Notes: generated by a model from the sequence alone, not told the origin. 64,000 nucleotides of DNA from Eumeta japonica (GCA_005406025.1 BGZK01000104.1:62001-126000), one strand, 5' to 3'; counted from the first letter of the stretch, positions 1 through 12,300 are shown. Numbers and translations are program-made.

Positions 1-89
1 GAGAACCACTTATATGACTACATTTTCAATTTACTTTTAATACACAAAATATTTCTTTCAAAACAGACACGTAATCTATGTAGTTATTG

Positions 90-420
90 TACAATCATTC
101 CTTTTATGCAAAAATAATACTCGCATGATGAAAGCATATCATCTCGAAATCCATTTCGAGTCCTGGAGGGTCCGCAGCTGCATGCGCCGGGCCCTCTGGT
201 CTCCGACTGCGCAATCCGGCCGTAATACAATTTTAATGCGAGCCGCGACCGTCGGCACATGTCGTAATGAAAAATAAACAATAGTTGAATGAAAATTCTC
301 GGTTGATTTAGGTGCCCGAACAAACAAGTACAATAGTGGGGGCGCCCGCGTCTGGAACCCTGAGATTAGGCGCGTAGCGTTTAGGGTTGACAGTATGCCT
401 GCCACATAATAAATATTAAC
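90..420. other. GC-richer non-coding island
   Basis: CpG-rich block with AAAATAAACAATAG and TTGATTTAGG. Two overlapping minus frames are composition-driven, with no domain. Confidence 0.35.
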
Positions 421-654
421 TATTCATATTTATTAAATTTGTTATATTAAGAAATAATATAACAGTATTTTAACGTTGGTTTGATATGAATTTCTCTACC
501 AATTTACACTTTTGTTTTTAATAATGTTAAATATTTATTTATTGGCAGAACGAAATCTACTGGAATGGTAAACTATAATTATAAAATATTTAGAAAACAA
601 TTAGCATACGTCAAACTTTGAGAAATACCTATGAAACTGAAAACTTCCCATTCC
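421..654. other. AT-rich, nothing recognised
   Basis: No gene, repeat end or hairpin of note. Confidence 0.5.
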
Positions 655-770
655 TACTCGATAGGCTGACAATGCATTAGTGATTCTTGTCGGAACACAA
701 ATATCCATGAGCGACGGTGACCACCTACTTTTTGGCGTCTCACATACTCATTTGCTCCTCACAATGGCTA
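655..770 (+). repeat. Fragment of a common lepidopteran repeat tail
   Basis: GCTGACAATGCATTAGTGATTC and ATATCCATGAGCGACGGTGACCACC match the GGCCGGCAACGCACT...GTGTCCATGGGCGGCGGTGATCACC tail, here eroded. Confidence 0.5.
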
Positions 771-1040
771 CAAAAATACAGATTTCTCAAGTGAACTCTT
801 TTTTGTATGAAATATACAATGTATAAACTGCATTATTCATTTCTTTAGACTTTCGTAATGGATTAACAAAATCTTAGAAAAATATGGTAAATGTGCTTTG
901 ACTTCAACTAATTCTTTATTTTTGTTTTTATAAGCTCACTCACGGCATACGCATCCACGTTTTGCAGTTTAAACCCAATATCTCAGGTTGGAAGCCCATC
1001 GTTATGTACAGATTTCACACAAAACAGGTGTGAGTCTCCA

Positions 1041-1242
1041 CTTACCCTCAAAGTGTTAATTTCCTCGCGATGTTTTCCTTTACTATTAACGAGCGGTAAT
1101 ATATATATGATATAAACAAGTGGTAAAATAAACAAATGTACTTAGTATAGAAACTTCACTTGGTGTATGTATTCAGGATCAAACCAATGACTTTCGGATT
1201 GAAAATTCAGTGTCCCATCACGAAACCGTCACTGCTACGACT
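1041..1242 (-). repeat. tRNA-tailed dispersed repeat (SINE-like)
   Basis: The series CCTCAAAG...TTTCCTCGCGATGTTTTCCTT...ATTCAGGATCAAACCAATGACTTTCGGATTGAAA...GTCACTGCTACGAC matches a lepidopteran repeat I know (consensus TTTCCTCACGATGTTTTCCTTC ... GGGATCGAACCTGCGACCTCCGATTCGAAA). The AGGATCAAACC-like block is a degenerate tRNA B-box in reverse, so the element points to the minus strand. Confidence 0.55.
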
Positions 1243-1359
1243 TTTTTTATTGATTTATAGACTATGTGGGCACAGTAATTAAAATACATATTTAAAATTG
1301 AATACCAACGGTGTCAACCCTAATCCGTATTATATTGACCTTGCTCCCGGTGCTCTGCA

Positions 1360-1660
1360 TTTTATATATCGCGGCATGCGGTCTCGCGATTTGTTACACG
1401 CGATTGGGCCAATGAAAATTCGCGTGACGCGTCCTGAAAAATAACCGAGTCTCGTGCGACTTACGCCGCCGAGCGCGCGATAAGCTTTATGTTTTAGCCG
1501 ATTTTTCATACGCCTGTACGCGTCTGTACGCCAAGCGTATCGTGCGGTTGACGTATTGGTGTAATTTTTTCTTATTGTTTACGCAGGAAGTCGTGACGAG
1601 AAATTTTACGCTTGCGTTAGCGGTGTAGTAGGCGATTTAAATTTCGGATACCGTTTATGC
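1360..1660. other. GC-richer non-coding island
   Basis: CpG-rich (GCGGCATGCGGTCTCGCG, GCGTGACGCGTCC, GCCGAGCGCGCGATAAGC) with a CCAAT element. No open frame of note. Confidence 0.35.
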
Positions 1661-3420
1661 TTTCAGAAATTTTTAGTATACTTAAAAATAAAGTATTAAA
1701 TTCACTGAAATCTTTTGGCAGTGAAAAAGTGAAAATAAAGAAAAAATCCAACCTATTGCTATAAAAGTTTGAATTTAGAATTTAATTATTTTCTTTGTAA
1801 AAACCATACATGATTTTATGATAGGTGTAACACATTAAACTATTTAGAATTTTAATACAAAATAAAATTACATAGTTCTTAATATTATAGCTCATACATT
1901 TACATTCGACGTAGTGTTTATAAAAGAGTTTTATTATCTATATATTTGAAGATTTTATTACAGATAAAGAAGGAAAGAATACTTATATTATCTTCGAACG
2001 TTAAGGCTACGCCCAAAGAAATATTTTCCGAGAAATTGTTAAAGGTTTACAAGAGATATCCCAATATCATGATAGCACTAGTATTTTTTGAAAACATTAC
2101 AAATAACAGAATGATAGCCAAATATTGACGTATTTAGCTTTTTTATATACTATTCTCAATGAAGAACACATTGCATTATAACTTTTTTGAAATAGGAAGA
2201 ATTAACGCTATTTCGCTATTTAAGAGAGAAAGTTCTAAATATTTCCCAAGTTTTAATGATTTAAATAATAATTTCCATATAGATACAGAAATTTATTATT
2301 AAAGTTTCGAATGTAACGCTGAAGATATCTTTAACTTACTCTTAATACAAAATTTTGTCCTCTGATCTAATTCACTTCGCTTTTAGTCTGTTAATACCTT
2401 ACGCCCTTGCTATTTCTTTCAATAAGCTCTTAGATTTCAGTTGATTTTATGAACAACAACCGGTTGGATTTCGCGCTGTACGATTATCAGTTGAAACTTC
2501 AATAATCCGTTATCAGGCCAACCTACGGGCATGCTGTGATCGACAGGCTAACAATCGTCGAGGTGCGTCGACTCGATTTTAACGAAAAAAAAAAAGGGAA
2601 ATAAATCACATCGCATATTCGAATGCTCACATATTTTGCTCACGCGAAATATTGTAATTTATTGTATTTACAATGCTTTAATAGGTTTCCCGCAAAGTAA
2701 AAAAAAGGGGCAACAATCAATAATACGCAGTGGCTCCGCGCGTTTTCCTTTCATTTTTCTTTCGACAGAACAATATGCGTCGGTCGTAAATCACCGCGGG
2801 AACGTGTTAAGAAACCTTCATGTAACTTTTACACGATTCAATTTATATTTCTTATTTAATAAATTGCGAAAAACTTACTTTAATATGATAGAAGAAAAAT
2901 AAAACTGTTGTGAAATATTTGATGTAGTTTTATAAATTGACTTTGAATTGGGTAGAATTTAACAACAGCTGAAACTTTTGTCTGGATAATTTTTAAGGAT
3001 TATCTCAGATAATCCCTAGGTCTCTCGCCGAGTTTCAAGCTCATAAATATAAATGTCAAGATAGAGTCGTTTATAAAAGCTCACCACTTCTGCCTAATGA
3101 AATAAAAAAAACGATGCGATTTGTCGGATTTAGAGCAATTTACAATGATTGTTATCTAATTTTCTATAATATAATAAACTTATAATGGCGAATCAATTTT
3201 TTTTTGCTTACGAAAATAAAAATAAATGGGTTTTAATATTGTATATGAGATCTGCATTATTATTTTAATCGAAAAGGAAAACGTATTACAAACTCGTAAT
3301 AGATATTTATTATAGAATTTGTGAAACAGTACTTTTATCTGCTGCTAAAATGAGATAATGCCCAGTGCTCACGCATGTCATTGTTTCGTAAGGTTTTGAT
3401 CGTCTCATTGTAGAGGCGCG
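1661..3420. other. Mostly AT-rich, no gene seen
   Basis: A mildly GC-richer block at 2455-2590 (TATCAGGCCAACCTACGGGC) stands out; the remainder is AT-rich with A/T runs. Confidence 0.4.
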
Positions 3421-3475
3421 CCCTGTCGAAATCTTTTTACATCACACTGAAGGGCTCGGGCGTTGACAGTCCTGG

Positions 3476-3498
3476 CTCTCTCTCTCTCTCTCTCTCTC
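3476..3498. repeat. (CT)n microsatellite
   Basis: Uninterrupted CT dinucleotides, 23 bp. Confidence 0.97.
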
Positions 3499-3954
3499 GA
3501 CTTGTGTATATATACAGTTTACAAATAATAAAATACAAAAAGAAAACGTAACGTTACCTTCCATATTACAGTCGATATCGTTCATTCGGATATGCAAACG
3601 TACTCGTATCCTCAAAGCTATGCCATACACATGCCGTACAGATCGTAGACGCAATGCCACTACGTTACTGCGATGGACGTCAATTAGAATTAAAATAATT
3701 GTAAAGTGTGATAAGACCTTTATCTAAAATGTTTGAAGTGATCATTCATAAGATATTTCAATATTATACTTTTCTACAGTGATTTTTTACACTTCCCCAA
3801 TGAGTAACTCAGCATTTTGTAAGTGAAAACGAAAACTATCTTCGCGAGCAGTAACCCGAGACTGATACTAATTTCATAGAGAATAAATCAGCAATAGATA
3901 AGTATAACTTGATCGTTATAGCGAAATATGAAAGTATTACGAAATTATTAAATA

Positions 3955-4522
3955 CTAGCTTTCTCTCGCGACTCCGCCCGTGTGGACATAGAATGAATGA
4001 AACATGCTCTATTTTATAATTTAAATCTCCAATCAAATACAGTATTCACTTCTATACAGCAGCTTTTTCGCGATGCGCGAAGAGACAAGCACAGACACAC
4101 AGACAACCAAGATGAAAAAAATTTTAGCTCCTACTGCTATTAAACAAACACAAATTTACAAAAAAAAAAAACTCAAATCGCACCACAAAATACATGCCAT
4201 TTTCGTTATAAACGTCCTAAAAAACCTTTATAACCACGCCCACATCGATTTTTGAGTTTATTTTCATCCTCTAAGGGATTGATTTCAAAAAATCTGACAT
4301 TACGTATTTAAATTTAGGAAGTTTTACGAAGTTCCCAAGTCGAAATGTCTGTTTAATACTGACACTTTGAACTCTCATTTTATCCATTTAGGGGTTGAAT
4401 TTCGAAATTTCCTTCCTTTATCCTACATCCTAAATGAAACCCCTTTGGCAGATCCAAGGGTATTGGCCTGGGCGTTGATGAGTCAGTCAGAACTTTTTTT
4501 TGTGTGTGTATATATATATAGA
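3955..4522 (-). mobile_element. Short non-autonomous Helitron
   Basis: On the minus strand it begins TCTATATATATA after A (4523-4521) and ends GAGTCGCGAGAGAAAGCTAG before T (3955). Near the 5' end lie the GGGGTTTCATTTAGG and AACCCCTAAATGG blocks of a common lepidopteran Helitron family, whose 3' end normally reads CGCGGACGAAGTCGCG...CTAG; the hairpin here is degraded. 568 bp, no coding capacity. Confidence 0.75.
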
Positions 4523-4559
4523 TTGAATGACAGATCTTTAATCATTAAATGTTCACAAT

Positions 4560-5215
4560 AAAAATATGAATAACGTCACAATGTAGTACACATACCGAGC
4601 GGTACGATGAATGTGACCCGCCTTTTCCGTCAGAAAAACATATCCATGATGCGTAAAAAGAAGAAGAAAAAAGGAGGAAACCACATCCGTGCAAAGGTGA
4701 AGCAACAAACAGCCGAGCGGCGGAGTGGGCAAACACGGAAAATACTACGGCGTAAGCGCCGCGGGTATTAAACGAGTTTCTGGAAGCGATACGAGCAGCG
4801 CGCCGGCCGCGGGCTGAAAGGGCGCGGCGGCGACCTGCGGATTAAGAAAAATAACTCGGCAGTTTTGAATGTCCCCACACACAGCCGCGCGCGCACGCTC
4901 ACGGCAGCCCGCTATTGAATCCATCGACAGGGACACCTCGAGTGCTGAATGGGGAATGTTGTTGAATGAAACACCCACACGATATTTTACATTTCATTTC
5001 TTCTTTATTTCGATAATTTGCCAAAAAGCCGGGACAAAAATTAAGCCGTAACATTGCAAATGCTGTTAATAGAATACGATCAAAATACGGATGGGCACTC
5101 CGCTCTCGGTGCGGAGTGACGATAGCGAAGGCTTCCCACTACCAATATTTGACCGAGGCCTGCTGTCCGGCGCCGTTTTTATTTAGCTTCCATTTACCCG
5201 GACGACAAAAAAAAT
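4560..5215. other. GC-rich non-coding island with a hairpin
   Basis: Strong CpG block at 4690-4920, then an 8-bp hairpin CACTCCGC/GCGGAGTG (5096-5118). Frames on both strands overlap without domains, so none is called. Confidence 0.4.
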
Positions 5216-5439
5216 ACACTTATATTTTAGCATTGTGAGGCTCCATGAGATGGAAAAAGTGTGTCAGCATGGAAAATGTATTTTTTTTTTGTTACAGAAT
5301 TTAAAAGGATTGATCAATGGCAACTTCATATTCTTTTAAATTTTTACGCGTAATTTATTTACCTTGTGTGTATAAATATTAGATTATACCTAATATTTAC
5401 CCAAACAGCGTGGTTTTAAAATACAACTCCAACACTTGT

Positions 5440-5605
5440 GTCCATCTGCAATCTCTTTTGTTTAGATTTGAAACCTTTGTCTTAAGATTCGGTACTGTAC
5501 GCCGCTCTAGCCAGAGCTGCTGACGGCTATTATCGAGAGTGCTGTGACGAGATCCGGGACCGATGTCTTAAGCGTTCGCCGAGGCAAGCGGCCTCTACCA
5601 ATGAG
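5440..5605 (-). repeat. SINE-like fragment with the CCGGGACCGACGGCTTAA core
   Basis: GATCCGGGACCGATGTCTTAAGCG (about 5551-5574) followed by CGAGGCAAG matches the dispersed core found again at 41.1, 52.0, 59.7 and 63.5 kb. The preceding GATTTGAAACCTTTGT resembles a reverse tRNA B-box. Confidence 0.5.
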
Positions 5606-5689
5606 TTACGATTTTATACTTCTATAATTATACAGGTTAATAAAATATTGACAAATCATTTTACCCACCAACGCATCTAAGTAATTTTC

Positions 5690-5935
5690 ATTGCAGTTTA
5701 TTCGAAATTTTGCTTTTTACTTCTCTAAGTACATTTCATAAGTTGGTCAATTAATACTCATTAAGTTATAAAGCCTCACTTTAGAATTTTCTATATTTAT
5801 AGAGTGTATCATGTGTCCTAGATCTCTTGAAGTTTCAGCCAAGATTACAACATCATCGGCAAATCTTAGATGATTTAGATTTCATACATCCAAGAATAAC
5901 CATTTATCTGAATATCACTGGACTTTTACAAAAAT
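5690..5935 (-). pseudogene. Non-LTR retrotransposon reverse-transcriptase scrap
   Basis: Minus-strand translation reads LNHLRFADDVVILAE (FADD at 5863-5852) and then NSKVRLYNLMSIN, matching the catalytic and following segment of LINE reverse transcriptases. INGYS just upstream fits the motif that normally precedes it, but is one frame off. A stop follows the second motif. Only about 80 codons remain. Clade (RTE- or jockey-like) is not certain. Confidence 0.75.
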
Positions 5936-6068
5936 TAGCAGTTCAAGGCTTACTACGAATCCATAAGTCGAAAGATGGTTTTCACAGACTCACGTGGTTT
6001 TTGAATGAACTATCCCACGATATCCTACACCATGGGATAGACAAGAAAAAAAATTGATCATCATCTTA

Positions 6069-6346
6069 GGGAACACACCCATACTACGTGACCCATATTT
6101 TACAATTTTAAGCCCCGGTGACCAACCGTAGTATATGCCCAGATCACCCCCTCTAGTTTTCACGTAGTAATTCAAAAATATGACTTTATATATTTTTTTG
6201 CTAAAGTTATTATAATTAAGGAGAAAAAACTTATGTAAAAACATATTGTAACAGTTACTTACGTTTTACTACAAATATAATATATATATAATCGTGACGA
6301 AGCCTTAAAAATGGGTCACGTAGTATGTTCCCAAAGGTATGTTCCC
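6069..6346. mobile_element. MITE with TTA target duplication (PIF/Harbinger-like)
   Basis: Ends are GGGAACA (6069) and TGTTCCC (6346), flanked by TTA on each side (6066-6068, 6347-6349). Subterminal blocks ATACTACGTGACCCAT (6081-6096) and ATGGGTCACGTAGTAT (6311-6326) are perfect inverted copies. The TTA duplication points to PIF/Harbinger. No coding sequence. It sits between two older repeat fragments. Confidence 0.75.
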
Positions 6347-6384
6347 TTACATGTGGTAAAGGTAACCTAAAGAAAACTCCATAT

Positions 6385-6560
6385 TTTATTCTATATAAAT
6401 ACCGGAGCAATCACTATGTATACTCATACCAAATTACAGCTTTCAAGTATTAAGTGTCATGAGCTAAGTCGCGGATAAACAGATAGGCAGACGGACGGTC
6501 GGACAGACATGACAAAACTATAAGGGTTTCTCGTTAACTACAGAACCCTACAAACTTAAG
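6385..6560 (-). repeat. Dispersed repeat (GACAGACAGAC / AGGGTTTC type)
   Basis: CATACCAAATTACAGCTTTC, AGCTAAGTCGCGGATAAACAG, GACGGACGGTCGGACAGACATG and ACTATAAGGGTTTCTCGTTAACTA are the reverse-complement blocks of a very common lepidopteran repeat. A plus-strand relative is at 23590-23790. Confidence 0.6.
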
Positions 6561-7200
6561 TGTATATTGATTTATCTTAGAAAAACTATACTATAAATTT
6601 TAACGATAAGTTCGATAGTTCACTGTGTCATGAAAACCATATAGTAGATATAAAAATAATTACCCAAATATTCATATATTTGAAAAAAAATAAAATAAAA
6701 CAGAAATAAAATGTTGACAATTGAATTCAGTCTGATTTTTGAAAATCGCTTTTTACTTAGATATCGTGTTTTAATACATCGTACGAACCGATTATATTCA
6801 AAGTGATACCAGAATATATTATAATATGTATATAGATACGTAAATGGTTTATAATTTTTGAACTGATGAATTAGTTTGCATCATTTTAATGTATTTGTAA
6901 AAAAAAAATATGGCTAGGCACTAGAGGAGCAAGTACGGTATCATTTTGTTCAAAGTATTTCAAGTAACCCAAGAAACTTAAGAACACGTATATATCTTTA
7001 ATTATTTTCGTAATTATTCAATTGTTCCATTCTAAAATCTAATCAGATTTAAAACTACACGAACTGCGTTCATTCATGTACAGAATTAAAAAGTAGATTA
7101 AATGATCTGAAAGAAATTTTTTAACGCACAAAATTATTTTTTTTATATATTAAAAAATATCGAAGTGAGAATTTAATTAAAGATTTAAAAGCAGTGCAAA
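6561..7200. other. AT-rich, nothing recognised
   Basis: No gene or repeat boundary seen. Confidence 0.5.
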
Positions 7201-7680
7201 ATTAGAAATATCAAGCAAAGTGTACTGTCAATCGACGAATCAGACGACGGATTACACGCGAGAGGTTCTTCTAACATTTTGTACGTGTCTGCACGCCTTA
7301 CAGTTTACACGGCGCGCCTAGACAGGTCTACTACCAAAGACAGTAAAAGATGGCGATTCCCGAAATTTCACCAGCGAGCGTTCGCTCTCAACCGGTCGCG
7401 TTACAGTTTCGACGAGCACTCGTCGCACAGTTTTTCGGTCATCCCCCCGTGTTTGCGAGAGGGATGCCGGCCGACCGACTGCCCTCCCTCCGGCCGCCCT
7501 CCGCGCCGCCAGCTGCGCCAACGCGGCCAACACACAAAATGTCAAATTAAACCACACGTCGCCGTCGGCGCGCACCCCGCCCCCTCGCTAAACCGTTGAC
7601 TTTACAGCTCAACGGGTGCAAGGGGACCCGATAACCGGCGCGAGCCTCTTACGCTAGTTATACGGAATGTGAGTTTGTTT
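7201..7680. other. GC-rich non-coding island
   Basis: CpG- and Pro/Arg-codon-rich block; three frames overlap on both strands, the mark of composition and not coding. No TATA/Inr pair evident. Confidence 0.4.
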
Positions 7681-8278
7681 TACATTTCCTTGCTTTAGGT
7701 TTTACATAGTGAAACTGTTGAACCGGAACACTTATAAGATCCTGACCGCGCGTCAATCGATAGAAAACAATCATTATGCCTTTCCCAATACGTAATCTTC
7801 GAAATTATAAATTCCATGTTATTGAATAAACGCTCATGGATATACATATATACGCTAATGGATATACATATATATGTATATGGAAGGAAAATTACGAACA
7901 CAACAAATAATTTTATTATTATTTATTGAAAATATTGAGTCTTTGCCATACGCCTATTTTGAAACTGACTTTGAATCTGTAAATGCATTTGCAGATGGCC
8001 GTCTCCAGCGAATGCAGCGATAATAGTTTTAAAGGTTCAATTTTTTTTTACTATAACATTAAAAATATAAGATTTTGTTTTTAAATATAAAATTTACCAC
8101 AAAAGCAAATTCTCTGGCAGATCAATTTGACAGACTCGGTGCTTTAACATATGTACTTATATGATGTAAGGCTCGGTGATACTTCATTCGGAAGGATTTA
8201 CAAGATTGATTTGAATATCGAACTCTGTTCAATTACAAAATTAATAGTCAGAATTAAGAAAATCTTTGTAAAAAAAAT
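7681..8278. other. AT-rich, nothing recognised
   Basis: Contains a short TATATACATATATATG cluster near 7840-7880. Confidence 0.45.
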
Positions 8279-8510
8279 ATGCAGCAGAGCCATTCTGAAG
8301 CCGACATGCCTGTGGCACGAAATGGGCGGGCTCCACCGGTGGAATACCACTTTCTCACAAAAGACAGACACGAACTAGAAGCTTCCGATGTTGTATTTCG
8401 TAGAGTGAATGAGAGTTCTAGTGGCCCACTTTGCTCCTCCACTTCCTATTCCTATTCCTTTCCATAAGGCCGGCAACGCATTGGTGACTTTTTGTGTATG
8501 TTGTGGATTT
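8279..8510 (+). repeat. Dispersed lepidopteran repeat, copy 1
   Basis: GGGCGGGCTCCACCGGTGGAATACCAC...CTCACA, GTGAATGAGAGTTC..TGGCCCAC, TTCCTATTCCTATTCC, GGCCGGCAACGCATTGGTGAC. Same block order as the copy at 26015-26330. Frames across it are repeat-derived. Confidence 0.7.
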
Positions 8511-9840
8511 AACCAAAAAAAAAAAAAACATGTTTTCTTTACTTTAGTTTGAGATGCTTAGAGTAAAAATATTTCCATAATTTAACTTTCGTAAACAAAG
8601 AATCAGAAATTATTTTACCACGAATAATAAAAGGAGCATATCAAAAAAGACCAAACTTAACTAACCCAAGCACTCGTAACTGACAACCTTGCATGGAAAT
8701 TGATGGATGTCAGTGCAACAAGAGATATATGCAAAGATCGTATCATGTGGAGATTGTAGTCTATGGCTAGGCTTCTGGGAAATAGTAGGGAGTTTATAAT
8801 AATAATACTAATAAGTAATAACAGGAAAATGACTTTTATAAGTGTGCCGAATTTCAAACCACTAGAAACAGCAGCCAACGAGAAGAACGGATGTGATAGT
8901 GACGAAGAAACAGACAGCGGACCACATAAACCTCACCATAAATAAGGCTACCTTGTTGATCGCGTAAGTACGGAACCCTAAAAGGGGTACTTCTATTACG
9001 GGCGCGTCGTCGGCGGTAAAAATATAAAAATCGATTCACGGATCCGTAGTGGAACAACGTTAGCTCGACAGGAGCGTGCCGCACACTACGGCATGTAGTT
9101 AATACTTTTTGTCGGTTAACGAACCGTAACCAAAGTGGCGATTTGAATCACCGATTTCCATAAATAAATAAATTTTATGTTAATACGTTTACTGGATTTG
9201 TGATGATTAACAAGGTAATATTATTGTTTTTATAACGAATATAATGTTATAAAAAAAATAATACTAGTATAGCATATTATATATGCTATACTATATATGC
9301 TACACTAGCTCTTCGGCTCTACTTGCAGGGATTAGAGAATCATTCTTAAAGTTTTTTTTTTATAGTCTAAGGAGCGGATGAATTGTTCTGCCTCCGCTCC
9401 TATCTGCCACGGCCGGTGGTCGCCCAACTTAGCCTTTTGGATGTTGACCCACAACAACAATTTTAAAGACAAAAAGTTTATTATGTACCAACTTTAGAAC
9501 ATAGACATATGCCATCACCGGCTTTTTGTAAATGTTTTTAAAATCTACAGTTAAGCAGTATCTTAATTTAATTTATCCCTTATGATTTACTGAGCGTTAG
9601 CAACTTAAGCGCCCCAAAAGCGTCTTTTTTCCAACTTTATAAATGACAAATCTAATGCAACAAGGCTTCTTACCATTCGTTACATTAACGATTGCCGCAT
9701 GCACGAAAAATGAAAAATGATTGCTAATCACATTAACTGAACTCAGCACCGAGTAATCTTTTATTATATTAAAACTGTCAAAATAGTTTTACAAAACAAT
9801 GCAATTAATCAGCGACGATTTCTTATATGCCAGCGTAACG
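8511..9840. other. No gene; small islands and a hairpin
   Basis: A GC-richer piece at 8950-9130 includes TACGGAACCCTAAAAGGGG, a fragment of a dispersed repeat. An 8-bp stem AGGAGCGG/CCGCTCCT lies near 9370-9401. The rest is AT-rich. Confidence 0.35.
9266..9292. repeat. Perfect 12-bp hairpin, 3-nt loop
   Basis: AGTATAGCATAT (9266-9277) pairs with ATATGCTATACT (9281-9292). A further TATATGCTACACTAG copy follows, so this is a small local repeat cluster. Confidence 0.8.
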
Positions 9841-10370
9841 TGAATCGGCCTCCTATAAGATAGTCAGTTTAACCGTCTTAGATTGCATTCGCATTTTTGC
9901 ATTCGTTTCGAGGTTTTTGCACGTTCTGGTTGTTCCGCCGTCGCGATCGGTTACCTTCAGTCCAGTCTTCTGGACCAGCCGTTTAGTTTAGTGTGTTACT
10001 GTGTGTCAGTGTTACTTCGAGCTACGTTCCGGAGTGTCTGGATCCGTGAGTGTACGAGTATGTGTGGTGCCGTGCAGTGTACATCGCGCGGTGACAGTTA
10101 TGGCACGTTTGTGTTCGTCCCGGTGATATGCTCCGGTTTACTGCACCGTTTGCACACCGAGCTTGAGCACGGTTTCTGAACCTAGAAAGCGTTCACGCAG
10201 GTTCACACTCCAGATATCGATCGCTATTTTAGTTATTTCGTGTGTTTTACACGCTAAATGGTTTACCATTAACTTCGTGAGGGCGACCGCATGCTGACCA
10301 GCAGCAGTCTTTGAGGGCGGACTTGCTCAGCGTCATGGTTAGCGGTCAAACTCTGTTATTGATGGTCAAT
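9840..10370 (+). repeat. Possible 5' region of a non-LTR element
   Basis: GC-balanced, GTGTGT-rich block (TTAGTTTAGTGTGTTACTGTG, GTTCCGGAGTGTCTGGATCC) unlike the AT-rich flanks. An open frame of 98 codons (9883-10179) is Cys/Ser/Val-rich without any domain. My impression is a retroelement leader, but no coding domain supports it. Confidence 0.25.
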
Positions 10371-10469
10371 CCAATTCAGAATTTAATTCAGTTATGTTAT
10401 GTTACGTCTTTACGTAACAATATAGGTCATTTTTGAATGGTAAACTTAAATTCAGTGATTTAAGAGCCT

Positions 10470-10855
10470 AAAGCCCTCGACCGGTTTTTTGCAACCCCCT
10501 CCACTACATGCTTTATAAACGTCGTCTATTATTAATCTATTACACATGGTAATAGATAGGACTTTAGTTATTTTTGCCTCTTCCCGAGGCAACACCGTCA
10601 CCTATGACGTTATTACGTCGTGGTAACCCGGATGGGTTTCATGACCTTCGCGCCGTTGGCGCCCCTGTGCCTTTTGGCCGCTTAGAAGAAGCCTACACAG
10701 CCTACGGGTTAAAAAGGCAGGCGCCTTAATGTTTCAGGGGGTTTTTAGTCCGTGCGAGTCAGACACACCCCGTGCGCCCGGGCGCACGGACTGCCCATAA
10801 CGGGTTTTTCCCCTCCTTCCCCTTCGCACGGGGAGAAATAGAGAAAAAAAATCGA
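10470..10855 (+). repeat. GC-rich block with hairpins, possible LINE 3' end
   Basis: Contains TTGCCTC/GAGGCAA (10574-10592) and a perfect 20-bp palindrome, CCGTGCGCCC|GGGCGCACGG (10770-10789), followed by CCCCTCCTTCCCC and CGCACGGGG. Such blocks resemble lepidopteran LINE 3' regions. No reverse transcriptase in between. Confidence 0.35.
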
Positions 10856-12300
10856 GGTTTTATGGTTCCTTAAAAGCGTGTCAACGGGACACTATTATTG
10901 AGACTACCGCGTTTTTCAATATTGGGTGTAAAAAGATAAAATCTCTTTGAATGTAGCATGCAGCTGGGTAATTTTTTTACAGAATATGTTATTATAGTGG
11001 ATAACTGAAGTAAATAAGTCGAATAGCCGAGGTAAAGCTAACATCCCTGTCTGACAACCCTGAGGATGTCAAACCAGTCACAGAGAATGCCCCCTTTATT
11101 CTGACGCGCGTATTGGAGCCTCTGTATAGAAATTGCAGTATCTCATCAATCCGTACTCGCACCATGCTTGGGTTTTAGTCATTATAAACCAATATCAGTA
11201 CCCCGTTCACAATCGACGCAGGCCATAAGTCGTGAAATGGCCGATTTTAAAAACAAATATAACTTTAATGATTTTCATTACTTTCAAAATATGAAACAAA
11301 AAAGAACTCAGATGTTAAGCCAATATTCAATGAAAAATTAGAAACTTTTTTGAGGTTTTTAAGATTTCCTCTAAAATTATCAAACCTTCCATTTTTTTTC
11401 ACTATCGCTTTCATCATTTGTCTTCCCAATCATTTACCTAAACCTAGGTCACGACGCCAAGGCGAATTCGCATTTTCGTTGAAATGGGGCCTCCCACTAA
11501 AACGATCGAAATAACATTTGTGAAATTAAAATAAAAAACTAGGGAGTCTCTACACAAGGATTCGCTCCATTGTAGAAACGGTGATACATACTTTATAAGC
11601 TACGTACGTACTTGGTGTGACTGACTTGGCCAACTGTGAATCGGGCTGGCGCTAAGGATCCCAAAAATATTTTGATAAATTAAAAAAAAAATTAAATTTT
11701 AATAAAAATATTATTCTTATTTTTATTGATAATGTAATTTTAGTCTTTTACGTGTCTTATTAAATAGATGTGCGACCTTCATGATCCTTAGGCTTTGAAT
11801 ATTTGCATATGACGTGTATCTACAACACGTAGAAAAAAAGGAGTTGAATAAGTGTATAAAAGATTTGGAGGGATACGGGTACAGACCACGCGTCCACTAG
11901 TAGAATTATTAATTCAATGCATTAACTTTTCCATGAAAAGCGAATAAAAGCAGTTACCGAGGGATCATGCCTATTAATATGACCAGCTAAAGGATATCAG
12001 AAGCCAGGAACGCCGCAGCAAATACTATGATATGAATAAAAAAAAAAAAATGTGTTGTGTGGTATATTTACGGTATGCATTGAGATCGTACCGGACCCTC
12101 GGTTCGTGAGTTTGATTTGCTCATGGCCGGTCGCTTTTTGTCCTATCTATTGTCGATTGCACCAGTTACGACTGCTGAACAACCTTTTCACCAGTTAACA
12201 CCTCGCCAAACAGTACAATTCATATACAAGTGGTACACCTGCCAAACTTTTTAAACGAGACGCGCGTTTAGACATACTAGGTATTTGAACAATTTGACCC
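10856..12300. other. No gene recognised
   Basis: AT-rich with moderate-GC patches (11030-11240, 12080-12230). No coding frame of length. Confidence 0.4.

Noticed and set aside
7279..7599. 106-codon plus-strand frame and overlapping frames
   Set aside because: Three frames on both strands are open at once in a GC-rich block; Arg/Pro/Ser composition, no domain, no splice context.
9883..10179. 98-codon Cys/Val-rich frame
   Set aside because: No signal peptide, no domain; the block looks like retroelement leader or island sequence.
11881..11900. GACCACGCGTCCACTAG, like a cDNA cloning adaptor
   Set aside because: Only a partial match to the known adaptor and no cloning-vector sequence around it; taken as chance.
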